A stretch of 64,000 nucleotides of DNA from Bog-473 sp049513455 (GTDB lineage Bacteria > Actinomycetota > Acidimicrobiia > Acidimicrobiales > RAAP-2): positions 62,001 to 126,000 of the forward strand of contig JBEKWB010000004.1 in assembly GCA_049513455.1 (NCBI GenBank), given 5' to 3'. Shown here piece by piece: positions 32,822-41,568 of the stretch. The notes under the pieces were generated by a model, which was not told the origin of the DNA, did no database searches, and worked only from the letters and a program-made list of their open reading frames with translations. How positions within the stretch are numbered: position 1 is the first letter of the stretch; every line of letters starts with the position of its first letter. The position numbers and the translations under genes are program-made.

Positions 32822-33582
32822 GCCCCCGCTGGGGGAAGGAGGTCGCTGACGAACTTCACGGTCCGCGCCTCGATCTCGTCCTTGTCGTAGTCGAGCGTGG
32901 CCACATGAAAGCTGCGCTCGAGCACGACGCGCTCGACGGGCCCCTTGACGCCTTCGACCAGACGGTCACCCGACACAGGGGGCACCACGTGATCCTCCGT
33001 ACTGGAGAACAGAAGCACAGGTGCGGTGACCGAGCCGAGCCGGTCCGCCACTTGGCCGGCGGCGGCGAAGAGCGACCGGGCCGCCCGCAACGGCAGTTCC
33101 GGGTAGGCCGTCTCGACTGCACCCTCGAGGGCGATGTCCGAGCCGATGCCCGGCGCAACCTCGTCCCCACCCTCGATCATGGCGTCGATGAAGGCCACGG
33201 TGTCGGCATCGGGCGGTTGGATGAGCGGGTTGACCAGAACCAGCGCGGCGATCTCGGGGTGGCGCTCCCCCAGCCACACACCGAGCGTGCCCCCCATGGA
33301 GAGCCCCACCACGACCACCGACTCGCAGCGGGCGGCCAACTCGAGGTAGGCGGCGTCGGCCGCGGCCGACCAGTCCTCCCAGCGGGTGGGCACCATGTCG
33401 GCGATGGCGGTCCCGTGGCCTGGCAACAGGGGGAGTTCCACGGTGAGACCGGCGCCGGCCAGAGCCAGCGCGAGCCCCCGCATGGACTGGGGATTGCCGG
33501 TGAACCCGTGGAGGACCAGCGCGCCTCGGGCGTCGCCGGCGGCGGAATATGGCTCAGCGCCAGGAAGAATGGGGGCAGTCAC
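32818..33582 (-). CDS. Carboxylesterase/lipase, alpha/beta hydrolase
   Basis: The 254-residue protein resembles the Geobacillus Est30 type: VLHGFTGNPQSMRGLA, the nucleophile elbow VGLSMGGTLG with S95, and the C-terminal catalytic His in RSFHVATLDYDKDEI. Such enzymes hydrolyse short acyl esters or monoacylglycerols. The GTG start gives the family-typical N terminus. It leads the operon with gatCAB through an ATGA overlap, although no functional link is evident. Confidence 0.88.
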   Translation of the reverse strand: MTAPILPGAEPYSAAGDARGALVLHGFTGNPQSMRGLALALAGAGLTVELPLLPGHGTAIADMVPTRWEDWSAAADAAYLELAARCESVVVVGLSMGGTLGVWLGERHPEIAALVLVNPLIQPPDADTVAFIDAMIEGGDEVAPGIGSDIALEGAVETAYPELPLRAARSLFAAAGQVADRLGSVTAPVLLFSSTEDHVVPPVSGDRLVEGVKGPVERVVLERSFHVATLDYDKDEIEARTVKFVSDLLPPAGA

Positions 33583-33696
33583 GCTTGGCCATGCTACCGG
33601 TGAGCCGACTATCGTTCCGCCGATCAGGGCGTCCGCGGTGCAGAGGGGCCAGTGGCCCACGCGACCGGATCCAGTCGACGACGAAGGAGCATCTCC

Positions 33697-34107
33697 ATGC
33701 CGTACCCGTTCTTGAGCGACGAGTGGTTGGAAGAGGCCCGTCGCATCCGCGCCGAGTACGAGGGGAAGGCGATGTCGTTCCCCCACGCGGTGCGCATGAA
33801 CCTGGTCGTGACCGTCGTGCCATTCGGCGACAAGGACATCGACGCCCACATGGATACCTCGACCGGCGAGCTGGTGCTCGACATCGGCCATCTCGAGACC
33901 CCGGACCTCAAGGTGACGGTCGACTACGACACGGCCAAGGCGATCCTGATCGAAGGCAACCCGCAGGCCGGCATGCAGGCCTTCATGGCCGGCAAGATCA
34001 GGGTCGAGGGCGACATGGCCAAGCTTTTGGCCCTGCAGGCCGCGCCGGTCGGCGCCGACTCGAGCGCCGCCGAAATGGCCAACCGGCTCCGGGAGATCAC
34101 CGCCTAA
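33697..34107 (+). CDS. SCP2 sterol-carrier-like protein
   Basis: The 136-residue protein has an SCP2-type domain: TGELVLDIGHLETPDLKVTVDYDTAKAILIEGNPQAGMQAFMAGKIRVEGDMAKLLALQ. SCP2 domains bind lipids or acyl-CoAs in a hydrophobic tunnel. The ATG follows AAGGAG by eight bases. The stop overlaps that of the convergent MFS gene. It fits the lipid and acyl-CoA leaning of the window, but the ligand is unknown. Confidence 0.9.
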   Translation: MPYPFLSDEWLEEARRIRAEYEGKAMSFPHAVRMNLVVTVVPFGDKDIDAHMDTSTGELVLDIGHLETPDLKVTVDYDTAKAILIEGNPQAGMQAFMAGKIRVEGDMAKLLALQAAPVGADSSAAEMANRLREITA

Positions 34108-35909
34108 CCACGAGCTTCAGCCGGCCAGACCCGCTCCACCGCGCCACCGCGGGCGCCATCCGCGCCTCCGGCGCCCTCCGCTCCCTCCTTCCCCCCGGCA
34201 CCCCCGGCGCCATCCCCCCCGGCTCCCTCCGCGCCCCCGGCGCCCCGCATGCCGCCGCCCCCGGCACGACCAGCCGCCCCCGCCCCACGGGCCAGCGGGC
34301 GCATGAAGGTGGCACACGCCACCCCGGCCGCGGCCACGAAGGCGGCCACCCAGAAGCCGATCTGGAAACTGGGGAGGAGCCTCGTGCTGTGGTGCACGTC
34401 CTCGAGGCCGGCATGGCGGGCCAGGGACTCCTGCAACGTCAACACGACCTGGATACCCGCCACCTCACCCACCTGGGTGACCATCAATTGCGCCGCGCTC
34501 ATGACCCCGTACTCCGAGGCGGCCACCTCGTTGGCCATGGTCGACGAGGTGGAGGGGAGGGCGACGCCCATCCCCAGTCCGGACAGCGCCAGGGCGAGCA
34601 CCATGATCCCGAGCCCCGACGACGGCCCGAGCGTGGCGAAGACCAGCATCGACCCGAGCACCGCGATCGCCCCGACCACCGTGGCGAACCGTTCACCCGT
34701 GCGCACCGCCATGTAGCCGGCGATCGGTGAGCTGATGGCGAAGAGGAGGGGGCGGGCCACCGAGACGAACCCCACTTCCGATACGGAGTAGCCGTAGACC
34801 TGCTCCATGAGCAGCGGGAAGAGGAAGAACCCCCCGAAATAGGCGAAGCTCGAGAACCCCTGCATTCCCAGCGGGAACATGAAATTGCGTCGCCGCCAGT
34901 ACCGGGTGGGGATCAACGGCGTGGCGAATGTCAGTTCGCGCCACACGAAGAGACCGGCCAGGAGGGCGGCCGCTGCGGCGCAGAGGATCACACCGGCCGA
35001 TTCCCACCCGTCGATCGGACCGATGCTCAGTACGAGCATCGCCGCCGTCACGGTGCCCGCCAGGCTCCAGCTGCCCACCCAGTCCATGCCCTCCCAGGCG
35101 TTCTCCGCCTGGCGTGCCACGGCCGGTCGCACGTCTTGCACCTCGTACGCCCCGCCTCCGGCGCCCCTCTCGCCCGTCTCGCCTCGGGCCTGGCCCACGG
35201 CGCGCGCCGGCAGGAGGAGCGCCACCACCAGCGCGGCAACGACCAGGAGCATCAGCTGTCCCCAGAACAGATCGCGCCAACCGAGGTACTGGATCACCGG
35301 TGAACCCAGCGTGACACCGAGGACGGGTCCTCCGGCGCCGACCAGTGTCCACCATCCCAACGCCTTGACGCGCTCTTCACGGTCGAACAGCTGCAGGATG
35401 AGCGCCATCGATGCGGTCCCCGTGGCCGCGCCCTGCACGCCATCGAGCGCGCGCCCGACGAGGAGCACGCCTACATCGGGCGCAGTCGCCGTGACGATCG
35501 CACTCACCATCGCCCCGCCCAACCCGAACAGATAGAGGCGGCGGTGGCCGAAGAGGTCGCCGGCCTTGCCGAAGAACGGCGCGGCGAGGCCGAACGCCAG
35601 CAGGGGCCCGGTCGAGGCCCAGGTCAGGACCGAGAAGTTGGTGTGGAAGTCATCCCGCACCGTCGGCAAGGCCACCACGAAGACGGTGAAGGTGATGTTG
35701 AGGGACAGCAGCCCGGCCAACAACGCGGTGAGCGACCACCACCGGAAGCGGGGACTGCGCTCGGCGCGCCGGGCCACGCGCTGGCGCAACAGGACGGGCC
35801 AGCGGGGATTGACCGTAGCCTCCGCGCCGCTGGCGCCCAGGGCCGCACCGCCCGGATCGGCCTTCGGGTCGAGGAGGAGATCCTCACGGTCCGAGGGCGG
35901 GTTCTCCAC
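34104..35909 (-). CDS. MFS multidrug exporter, DHA2 (14-helix) type
   Basis: The 601-residue protein has a ~50-residue cytoplasmic N terminus and then about 14 hydrophobic helices. Motif A appears as FGKAGDLFGHRRLYLFG after the second helix, and ALDGVQGAATG and LVGAGGPVLGVTLG match motif C of DHA2 exporters. The last ~55 residues are almost only Gly, Ala, Glu and Arg, encoded by a low-complexity repeat tract. The start GTG (VENPPSDRED) is a best guess without a clear ribosome-binding site. Confidence 0.85.
   Translation of the reverse strand: MENPPSDREDLLLDPKADPGGAALGASGAEATVNPRWPVLLRQRVARRAERSPRFRWWSLTALLAGLLSLNITFTVFVVALPTVRDDFHTNFSVLTWASTGPLLAFGLAAPFFGKAGDLFGHRRLYLFGLGGAMVSAIVTATAPDVGVLLVGRALDGVQGAATGTASMALILQLFDREERVKALGWWTLVGAGGPVLGVTLGSPVIQYLGWRDLFWGQLMLLVVAALVVALLLPARAVGQARGETGERGAGGGAYEVQDVRPAVARQAENAWEGMDWVGSWSLAGTVTAAMLVLSIGPIDGWESAGVILCAAAAALLAGLFVWRELTFATPLIPTRYWRRRNFMFPLGMQGFSSFAYFGGFFLFPLLMEQVYGYSVSEVGFVSVARPLLFAISSPIAGYMAVRTGERFATVVGAIAVLGSMLVFATLGPSSGLGIMVLALALSGLGMGVALPSTSSTMANEVAASEYGVMSAAQLMVTQVGEVAGIQVVLTLQESLARHAGLEDVHHSTRLLPSFQIGFWVAAFVAAAGVACATFMRPLARGAGAAGRAGGGGMRGAGGAEGAGGDGAGGAGGKEGAEGAGGADGARGGAVERVWPAEARG
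34130..34290. repeat. Low-complexity Gly/Ala-coding tract
   Basis: The 3' end of the MFS gene consists of imperfect repeats of GGCGCC, GGAGCC and related triplets that encode runs such as GAGGAEGAGGDGAGGAGG. The tract varies in unit length and has no spacers. It adds about 50 residues beyond the last membrane helix. Confidence 0.8.
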
Positions 35910-35970
35910 CGGGGGGACCCTAATGGGACGCGTGCCGGGGTCCGCAGAGAGGGTCCGCAGAAAGGAACGG

Positions 35971-36279
35971 TCAGCGGAAGCGGCGCGACCACCAGTTGGG
36001 GTCACGCCCGTGGGCGTGGAAGTGGTTAGGGATCTGGCGCATGTGCCGGTCGACCGCCCAGCCACCCTCGCCGAAGCGGGCGTCGGCCACCCGGGTCAGG
36101 TGGGCCACCATGTGCGCGACATCGTCGTCGGGGGGCACCGGCCCATGATGCTTCCAGACCACCATCGGGACATCGCAGATCTCGCAGTCGGCCACCCAGC
36201 AGACATCGTCCTCGTGGTGCCAGGGAGTGATGCGGGCCGCCTCACAGAGGTCGCACGAGGCGTCAAAGGGAAGGGCCAT
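35971..36279 (-). CDS. HIT-like protein with Cys clusters
   Basis: The 102-residue product has CDLCEAARITPW (C9, C12) and CWVADCEICDVPMVVWKHHG (C27, C32, C35) near the N terminus and NHFHAH (H86, H88, H90) near the C terminus, which matches the HxHxH histidine-triad motif. HIT proteins bind nucleotides and act as hydrolases or transferases. The Cys pairs may bind zinc as in Cys-containing HIT proteins. No exact family was recognised. It lies between the kinase and the MFS gene on the same strand. Confidence 0.7.
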   Translation of the reverse strand: MALPFDASCDLCEAARITPWHHEDDVCWVADCEICDVPMVVWKHHGPVPPDDDVAHMVAHLTRVADARFGEGGWAVDRHMRQIPNHFHAHGRDPNWWSRRFR

Positions 36280-36300
36280 GGCGGGGCGGGGACTGCGCTC

Positions 36301-38289
36301 TCAGTGGGCCAGGATCTGGACCGACGAACCCGTCGGGACGGTGGTGCCCGTGGCGGGTACGGTGCCGGTCACCGTCCCGGTGGGGTTGCCCTGGACGCCC
36401 GACACCGTCAGCCCGTCGCCCTGCAGGGTCGTGGTGGCCTGCGGCACGGTGTCATCCAGGACGTTGGGCACCGTCGTGGTCGGCGGCCCCGTCGACACCG
36501 TCACGGTGACCGTCGACCCGTAGGGCACCGAGGTGCCGCTGGGCGGTTCGAGCGAGATGACGTCGCCCGACGGCACGCTGGTGCTCGGCGCGGAGGCCTG
36601 GGTGCCGTTGAGCCCCACCGCCTGGAGCAGGACCAGCGCGTCCTGGTAGTTGTCCGTCTGCGAGATCGTCGTCGGCACCGCCACCGGCCCGTGCCCCAGG
36701 GAGGGGACTATGTCGATGATGGACCCGTACGGAGCGGTCTGGGGGTCCTGCGCGCCGTCATACGACCAGCTGATGGCAAAGCCGTTGGCCACCGTGTCGC
36801 TGTACTGACCTGCGACGCACCCGCCCTTCAGGTGGGCGTTCGTCAGCGCGACCGTCGCCTGGGTGCAGTTCATCCCGGTGAGCGACGGCACCGCCACGGC
36901 CGGGGGCCCTATGGAGGGCACGACGGACAGGACCGCGCCCTGCTTGAGCACCTTGCCCGCCTTGGGGCTCTGGGAGATGATGACCCCGTTCCCCACCGTG
37001 ATCGACTTCTGGCCGCTCTCCACGCGTAGCGTGAAGTGGTCCTTGGCCGCCGCCGCTCTGGCCTGGTCGATCGGCAGCCCGGCCAGGGTCGGGACCGGAT
37101 GGGACGGGGTGAAGACCTTGTCGTGCACGGCCACCAGGGCCCCCGCCGCCAGGGCCAGCACCAGTACCACGACGCCGATGATCCAGGCCGTCTTCTTCCG
37201 GCTCTTCCGGCGGACGGCGATCACCAGACCGTCGCCGTCACCGTTGGATTCCGCCCGGGCCCGGGCCCGGGCCTGGGCCGAGCCGGGCTCGGCGTCGAAG
37301 ATCTCGCCCGGCCCCGCCTTGGTGCCGACCGGAGCCGGCTTCGCGCCGGCCTTCCCCGCGGCGGGAGGAACCTGGGTCAGCTCGGATATAGCCGGTGGGC
37401 GGAACCCGTTGACCGGCGCCAGCGGGACGTGCTCGGGCGGGTGCAGGGGGAGCGGCTCCGGTGTCGGCAGGGCACTGGCCAGTGCGCCCAACCGGGCCGC
37501 GAATCCGGCCGCGTCGAGCCGGGCCGAAGCCTCGGGAGCCGCGGCCCGGGCCAGGACGTCGTCGAGGGGTCCGAGCGCCTCGTGCGGCGGGAGTGGCTGG
37601 CCGACCCGGGCCGCCAGCGTGCCGATCGTCGTGTCGGTCACGAAGGGGACCGTCCCCGAGAGCGCCTCGTAGAGCACCAGGGCCAGCGAGTACACGTCGG
37701 CCTTGCCGTCCACCGGCTTTCCTTCGGCGGACTCGGGCGACATGTAGCGGGCCGTGCCGACCATTGCGCCGGCGGGCTCGGTGTAGGCCGCTTCGGCCAG
37801 GGCGCGGGCCACGCCGAAGTCGGCCACCCGGACCAGGCCCTCCTCGTCGAAGAGCAGGTTGGCCGGCTTGATGTCGCGGTGCACGAGGCCCCGGGCGTGC
37901 GCGTAGGCCAGACCCTGTGCCACCTCGGCTCCCAGATGGGCGGCCTGGGAGTGGGTGAGCCGGACGCCCCGGTCGAGCAGGTCGCGCAGCGAGCCCCCGC
38001 CGAGATACTCCAGGACGAGGTACGGGCCGTCCGCGTCCTCACCCCAGTCGAAGACGCGGAGCACGTGGGGATGGTTGAGGGAGGCCACCGAACGGGCCTC
38101 GGCCCCGAAGCGCTTCAGAAAGGCCTCGTCGGTGGCCAACCCGGGTTGGAGGACCTTGACCGCCACATGGCGCTGCAAGGACACGTCTTCGGCCAGGAAG
38201 ACGTGAGCCGAGGCGCCAGTGCCCAGAGCGGAGAGCAGCCGGTACCGCTTCCCAAGGACCCGGCCGATGGAATCAGAGATTAGGGGCAT
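36301..38289 (-). CDS. PASTA-domain Ser/Thr protein kinase (PknB-like)
   Basis: The 662-residue protein has a full kinase domain: glycine loop LGTGASAHVF, catalytic Lys K45 in VAVKVL, HRDIKPANLLFD with D139, DFGVARA (157-163) and RYMSPE in place of APE. After a Pro/Ala linker a single membrane helix lies at about 368-388, followed by four PASTA repeats to the end, which would sit outside the cell and bind muropeptides or lipid II. Members control cell-wall growth. It is next to ligA and not with the usual division genes. Confidence 0.93.
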   Translation of the reverse strand: MPLISDSIGRVLGKRYRLLSALGTGASAHVFLAEDVSLQRHVAVKVLQPGLATDEAFLKRFGAEARSVASLNHPHVLRVFDWGEDADGPYLVLEYLGGGSLRDLLDRGVRLTHSQAAHLGAEVAQGLAYAHARGLVHRDIKPANLLFDEEGLVRVADFGVARALAEAAYTEPAGAMVGTARYMSPESAEGKPVDGKADVYSLALVLYEALSGTVPFVTDTTIGTLAARVGQPLPPHEALGPLDDVLARAAAPEASARLDAAGFAARLGALASALPTPEPLPLHPPEHVPLAPVNGFRPPAISELTQVPPAAGKAGAKPAPVGTKAGPGEIFDAEPGSAQARARARAESNGDGDGLVIAVRRKSRKKTAWIIGVVVLVLALAAGALVAVHDKVFTPSHPVPTLAGLPIDQARAAAAKDHFTLRVESGQKSITVGNGVIISQSPKAGKVLKQGAVLSVVPSIGPPAVAVPSLTGMNCTQATVALTNAHLKGGCVAGQYSDTVANGFAISWSYDGAQDPQTAPYGSIIDIVPSLGHGPVAVPTTISQTDNYQDALVLLQAVGLNGTQASAPSTSVPSGDVISLEPPSGTSVPYGSTVTVTVSTGPPTTTVPNVLDDTVPQATTTLQGDGLTVSGVQGNPTGTVTGTVPATGTTVPTGSSVQILAH

Positions 38290-38367
38290 CGGGGCAACTC
38301 GTAGGCTACTGATCTATTGGGGGTCTCCGGTGGACACTCCCCCCAAATACCCCGATTGCTCCGGGAG

Positions 38368-40491
38368 CTATTCCGGGAGCGCACCCGACTCGAGCAGTGA
38401 CTCGAACCGGTCCGCCGGCACGATCGGGATGTCCAGCTCCTCGGCCTTCTTCAGCTTGCTGGCGCCGGGGGCGTCCCCGACCACGAGTGCGAAGGTCTTT
38501 TTCGACACGCTGCCAGGGGATTTTCCGCCGCGCGCCAGGATCGCCTCCTCCGCTTCCTCCCGTGTGTGGCCGGGAACCGACCCGGTCACCACCACCGTCA
38601 GGCCCGCCAGGGTCTGTGAGAGCCCCTCGTCCCCGGCGCCACCCCGGGGCCCCGCTCCGCCTGCACCTGCGCTGCCCGGGGCGCCCGGCTCTTCCGTGGT
38701 GACGCCGGCCGCGCGCAGGCGCTCGACCACGGCCCGGTTGGTGGGTAGACCCAGGAACTCGGCGATGCTGGCTGCGATAACCGGGCCGATGCCTTCGACG
38801 GCAGCGAGTTCATCCTCGGTCGCCGCCATGATGCCGTCCAGGGTGCCGAGCCCCCGGGCCACCGCCCTCGCTCCTGTCGGCCCCAGGTGGCGGATCCCGA
38901 GGCCGACCAGCAACCGGCTGAGGGGCTGGGAGGTTGACGCCGCGATGCCCGCAACCAGGTTGGCGGCCGAAATGGCAGCAAAGCGCTCGAGCTGGACCAG
39001 TTGCGGCACGCTGAGCCCATAGAGATCGGCGGGATCGACAATCAGCCCGGCCGCCACAAGCTGGAGGACGCGCTCTTCGCCCAGCCCTTCGATGTCCATG
39101 GCCGAACGGGATGCATAGTGGACGATCCGCTGGACGCGCTGCATCGGGCAGTCGATATTGGTGCAGTAGGTGTCGCTCTCGCCCTCCAGGCGAACCAGAG
39201 GTTGGCCGCACGATGGGCACGAGGTGGGGAATTTCCATGGCGGCTTGCGCCGCTTCGGCACCCCAGGTCCGGTGAGCACCGGACCGACGATCTCGGGGAT
39301 GACATCGCCCGCCTTGCGCACGATGACGATGTCTCCGGGCCGGACGTCCTTTAACCGCACCTGGTCTTCGTTGTGCAACGTGGCCATCTCGACGGTGGAA
39401 CCCCCGACGAAGACGGGCTCCATGCGCCCGAACGGCGTGGCCCGCCCGGTGCGGCCGATCGACACCTGAATGCCGAGCAGCTTTGACGTCCGCTCCTCGG
39501 GTGGGAACTTGAAGGCGACCGCCCAGCGGGGCGCCCGCGACGTCGCGCCCAACCGCCTGTGCAGGGCCAGGTCATCCACCTTTGTCACCACACCGTCGAT
39601 CTCGTAGGCCAGGGCGTGCCGCGCCTGCTCGAGTTCAAGGCAACGGACGATGACTGCCTCGACCCCCGTAACGAGCCTGGCATCGGTACTGACCGGGAAC
39701 CCGGCCCTCTTGAGCAGGGACAAAGTGGCCGTTTGCCTGGCCGCAGGCCAGTGGCTCCCTTCGGGCGCCCCCTCCACCTCGCCCACCTGGTAGGCCCAGA
39801 ATGAGAGGGGTCGGTTGGCCGTCACGGCCGGGTCCTTCTGGCGGAGAGCGCCGGCCGCGGCGTTGCGGGGGTTGACGAAAAGCTTGAGGCCGGCCGCTTC
39901 CTGCCGCTTGTTCATGGCCGCGAAATCGGCCAGTGAGATGTAGATCTCGCCGCGGATCTCGAGCAGCTCGGGGAACGGGCCCGCCTTGGGGCCGAGGGTC
40001 CTCGGCACGTTCTTGACCGTGGCCACATTGGCCGTGACGTCCTCGCCGGTGACCCCATCCCCGCGGGTGGCCGCCCGGGTGAACCGCCCGTGCTCGTAGG
40101 TCAACGACATGGCCACCCCGTCGACCTTGGGCTCGCTCGAAAAATCGAGGTGGGCCAGGTCCAGGTCGGGTATCTGGCGGCGCAGGCGGTCGGCCCAGGC
40201 CCGCAGTTCCACTTCTTCGAAGGCATTGTCCAGGCTCATCATGGGGACACGGTGCCGGACGGGCTGGAACAGCCCGAGGGGTGCCGCACCGACGGTCTGC
40301 GTCGGTGAATCGGGGGTGATGAGGACTGGATACGCCCGTTCGATCTCTTTGAGCTCGCGCACCAAAAGGTCGTACTCGGAATCGGGGATCTCGGGCGCGT
40401 CGAGCCCGTGGTAGCGCTCGTTGTGGTGTTCGATCAGGTCGCGCAGTTCAGCCGCCCGCGCCGCCACCTCGTCCGGTACTTCCTCGGCCAT
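38368..40491 (-). CDS. ligA: NAD-dependent DNA ligase
   Basis: The 707-residue protein contains the Ia domain (RDLIEHHNERYHGLDAPEIPDSEYD), the adenylation motif EPKVDGVAM with the nucleophile Lys, the OB fold (VGRTGRATPFGRMEPVFVGG), the Cys4 zinc finger (PTSCPSCGQP and CPMQR), helix-hairpin-helix repeats and a C-terminal BRCT domain (LAGLTVVVTGSVPGHTREEAEE). It seals nicks in replication and repair. ATG start two bases downstream of the mnmA stop, so they form one operon. Confidence 0.97.
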   Translation of the reverse strand: MAEEVPDEVAARAAELRDLIEHHNERYHGLDAPEIPDSEYDLLVRELKEIERAYPVLITPDSPTQTVGAAPLGLFQPVRHRVPMMSLDNAFEEVELRAWADRLRRQIPDLDLAHLDFSSEPKVDGVAMSLTYEHGRFTRAATRGDGVTGEDVTANVATVKNVPRTLGPKAGPFPELLEIRGEIYISLADFAAMNKRQEAAGLKLFVNPRNAAAGALRQKDPAVTANRPLSFWAYQVGEVEGAPEGSHWPAARQTATLSLLKRAGFPVSTDARLVTGVEAVIVRCLELEQARHALAYEIDGVVTKVDDLALHRRLGATSRAPRWAVAFKFPPEERTSKLLGIQVSIGRTGRATPFGRMEPVFVGGSTVEMATLHNEDQVRLKDVRPGDIVIVRKAGDVIPEIVGPVLTGPGVPKRRKPPWKFPTSCPSCGQPLVRLEGESDTYCTNIDCPMQRVQRIVHYASRSAMDIEGLGEERVLQLVAAGLIVDPADLYGLSVPQLVQLERFAAISAANLVAGIAASTSQPLSRLLVGLGIRHLGPTGARAVARGLGTLDGIMAATEDELAAVEGIGPVIAASIAEFLGLPTNRAVVERLRAAGVTTEEPGAPGSAGAGGAGPRGGAGDEGLSQTLAGLTVVVTGSVPGHTREEAEEAILARGGKSPGSVSKKTFALVVGDAPGASKLKKAEELDIPIVPADRFESLLESGALPE

Positions 40492-40493
40492 GG

Positions 40494-41546
40494 TCAGGCC
40501 GCGATGCCCGCGCCGACGACGGCGTCGGGGTCGGCATCGTCGTAGAGGGCCACCGACTGCCCCGGCGCCACCGCGCGCTGGGGCACATCGAACTGGACCA
40601 TCAGCGCGCCGTCGCCTCCGACCACCGTGCAGGCGGCGGGCCGCCCGTGCGCGCTCACCTGGGCCACTGCCCGATCGCCCGGGAGAAGCGGTCGGTCCAC
40701 CCAGGTGACGGTGGGTAGGGGCAGGGTCACGGTGGACACCATCACCTCGGCGGCGCTCCCAACCGTGACCCGGCGGGCCGGCACGTCGACGGCCACCACG
40801 TAGCGGCGGGCGCCGTCGGACCCGTGGCCCATACCCCGGCGCTGGCCGACGGTGACCAACTCGACCGCGTCCACGGTCCCCACCGCCTCGCCGGCGGCGT
40901 TCACCACCCCGGCCGGGTGGAACTCCATCCGGCGACCGAGGAACCCCTCCCGGCCCTCGACGCGCCCGATGAAGCAGACGTCCTGGCTGTCGGGCTTCCC
41001 CGCTGTCCGCAGGCCCAAGCGGGCCGCATGGGCGCGCACGTCGGACTTGGTCATCTCCCCCACCGGGAACACCACCCGACGAAGCTGGTCCTGGCCCAGC
41101 ATGGACAGCACGTAGGACTGGTCCTTGTCCATGTCTGCCCCCCGCCGCAGCCGGAGGGGGTCACCCCCGGTCACCCGGGCGTGGTGGCCGGTCGCCAGCC
41201 GGTCGAACCCGAGGCGATCGGACCGCTCGAGCAGTCGATCGAACTTGATGGACCGGTTGCACTCGATACAGGGATTGGGCGTCCGCCCCTGCACGTGTGC
41301 CTCCACGTAGGGCGTGACCACGTGCCGGTCGAACTCCTCGCTCAGGTTGAAGACGTGGTGCTCGATGCCCAGCTGCTGGGCCACCCGGCGGGCGTCATCG
41401 ACGTCGGCCACCGAACAGCAGCCCGAGTCCGACGGACCGCCCCACAGCTTGAGCGTCGCTCCCACGACATCGTGACCCTGCTCGACCAGGAGCGCGGCTG
41501 CCACCGAGGAGTCCACCCCGCCCGACATGGCCACCAGTACGCGCAT
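40494..41546 (-). CDS. mnmA: tRNA-specific 2-thiouridylase
   Basis: The 350-residue protein begins MRVLVAMSGGVDSSVAAALL with the PP-loop (residues 8-14), and has the Cys pair of the family in PNPCIECNRSIKF and in SQDVCFIG. It uses ATP and sulfur from a cysteine desulfurase to make 2-thiouridine at position 34 of Lys, Glu and Gln tRNAs. It is just downstream of a cysteine desulfurase gene on the same strand, a natural partner. Confidence 0.95.
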   Translation of the reverse strand: MRVLVAMSGGVDSSVAAALLVEQGHDVVGATLKLWGGPSDSGCCSVADVDDARRVAQQLGIEHHVFNLSEEFDRHVVTPYVEAHVQGRTPNPCIECNRSIKFDRLLERSDRLGFDRLATGHHARVTGGDPLRLRRGADMDKDQSYVLSMLGQDQLRRVVFPVGEMTKSDVRAHAARLGLRTAGKPDSQDVCFIGRVEGREGFLGRRMEFHPAGVVNAAGEAVGTVDAVELVTVGQRRGMGHGSDGARRYVVAVDVPARRVTVGSAAEVMVSTVTLPLPTVTWVDRPLLPGDRAVAQVSAHGRPAACTVVGGDGALMVQFDVPQRAVAPGQSVALYDDADPDAVVGAGIAA

Positions 41547-41568
41547 CCGACCAGTGTGCCACCCGATC

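Noticed and set aside
36301..38289. Division-cluster kinase pknB proper
   Set aside because: Domain order matches PknB, but the pbpA/rodA/pstP neighbours of the canonical locus are missing, so no gene symbol was given.
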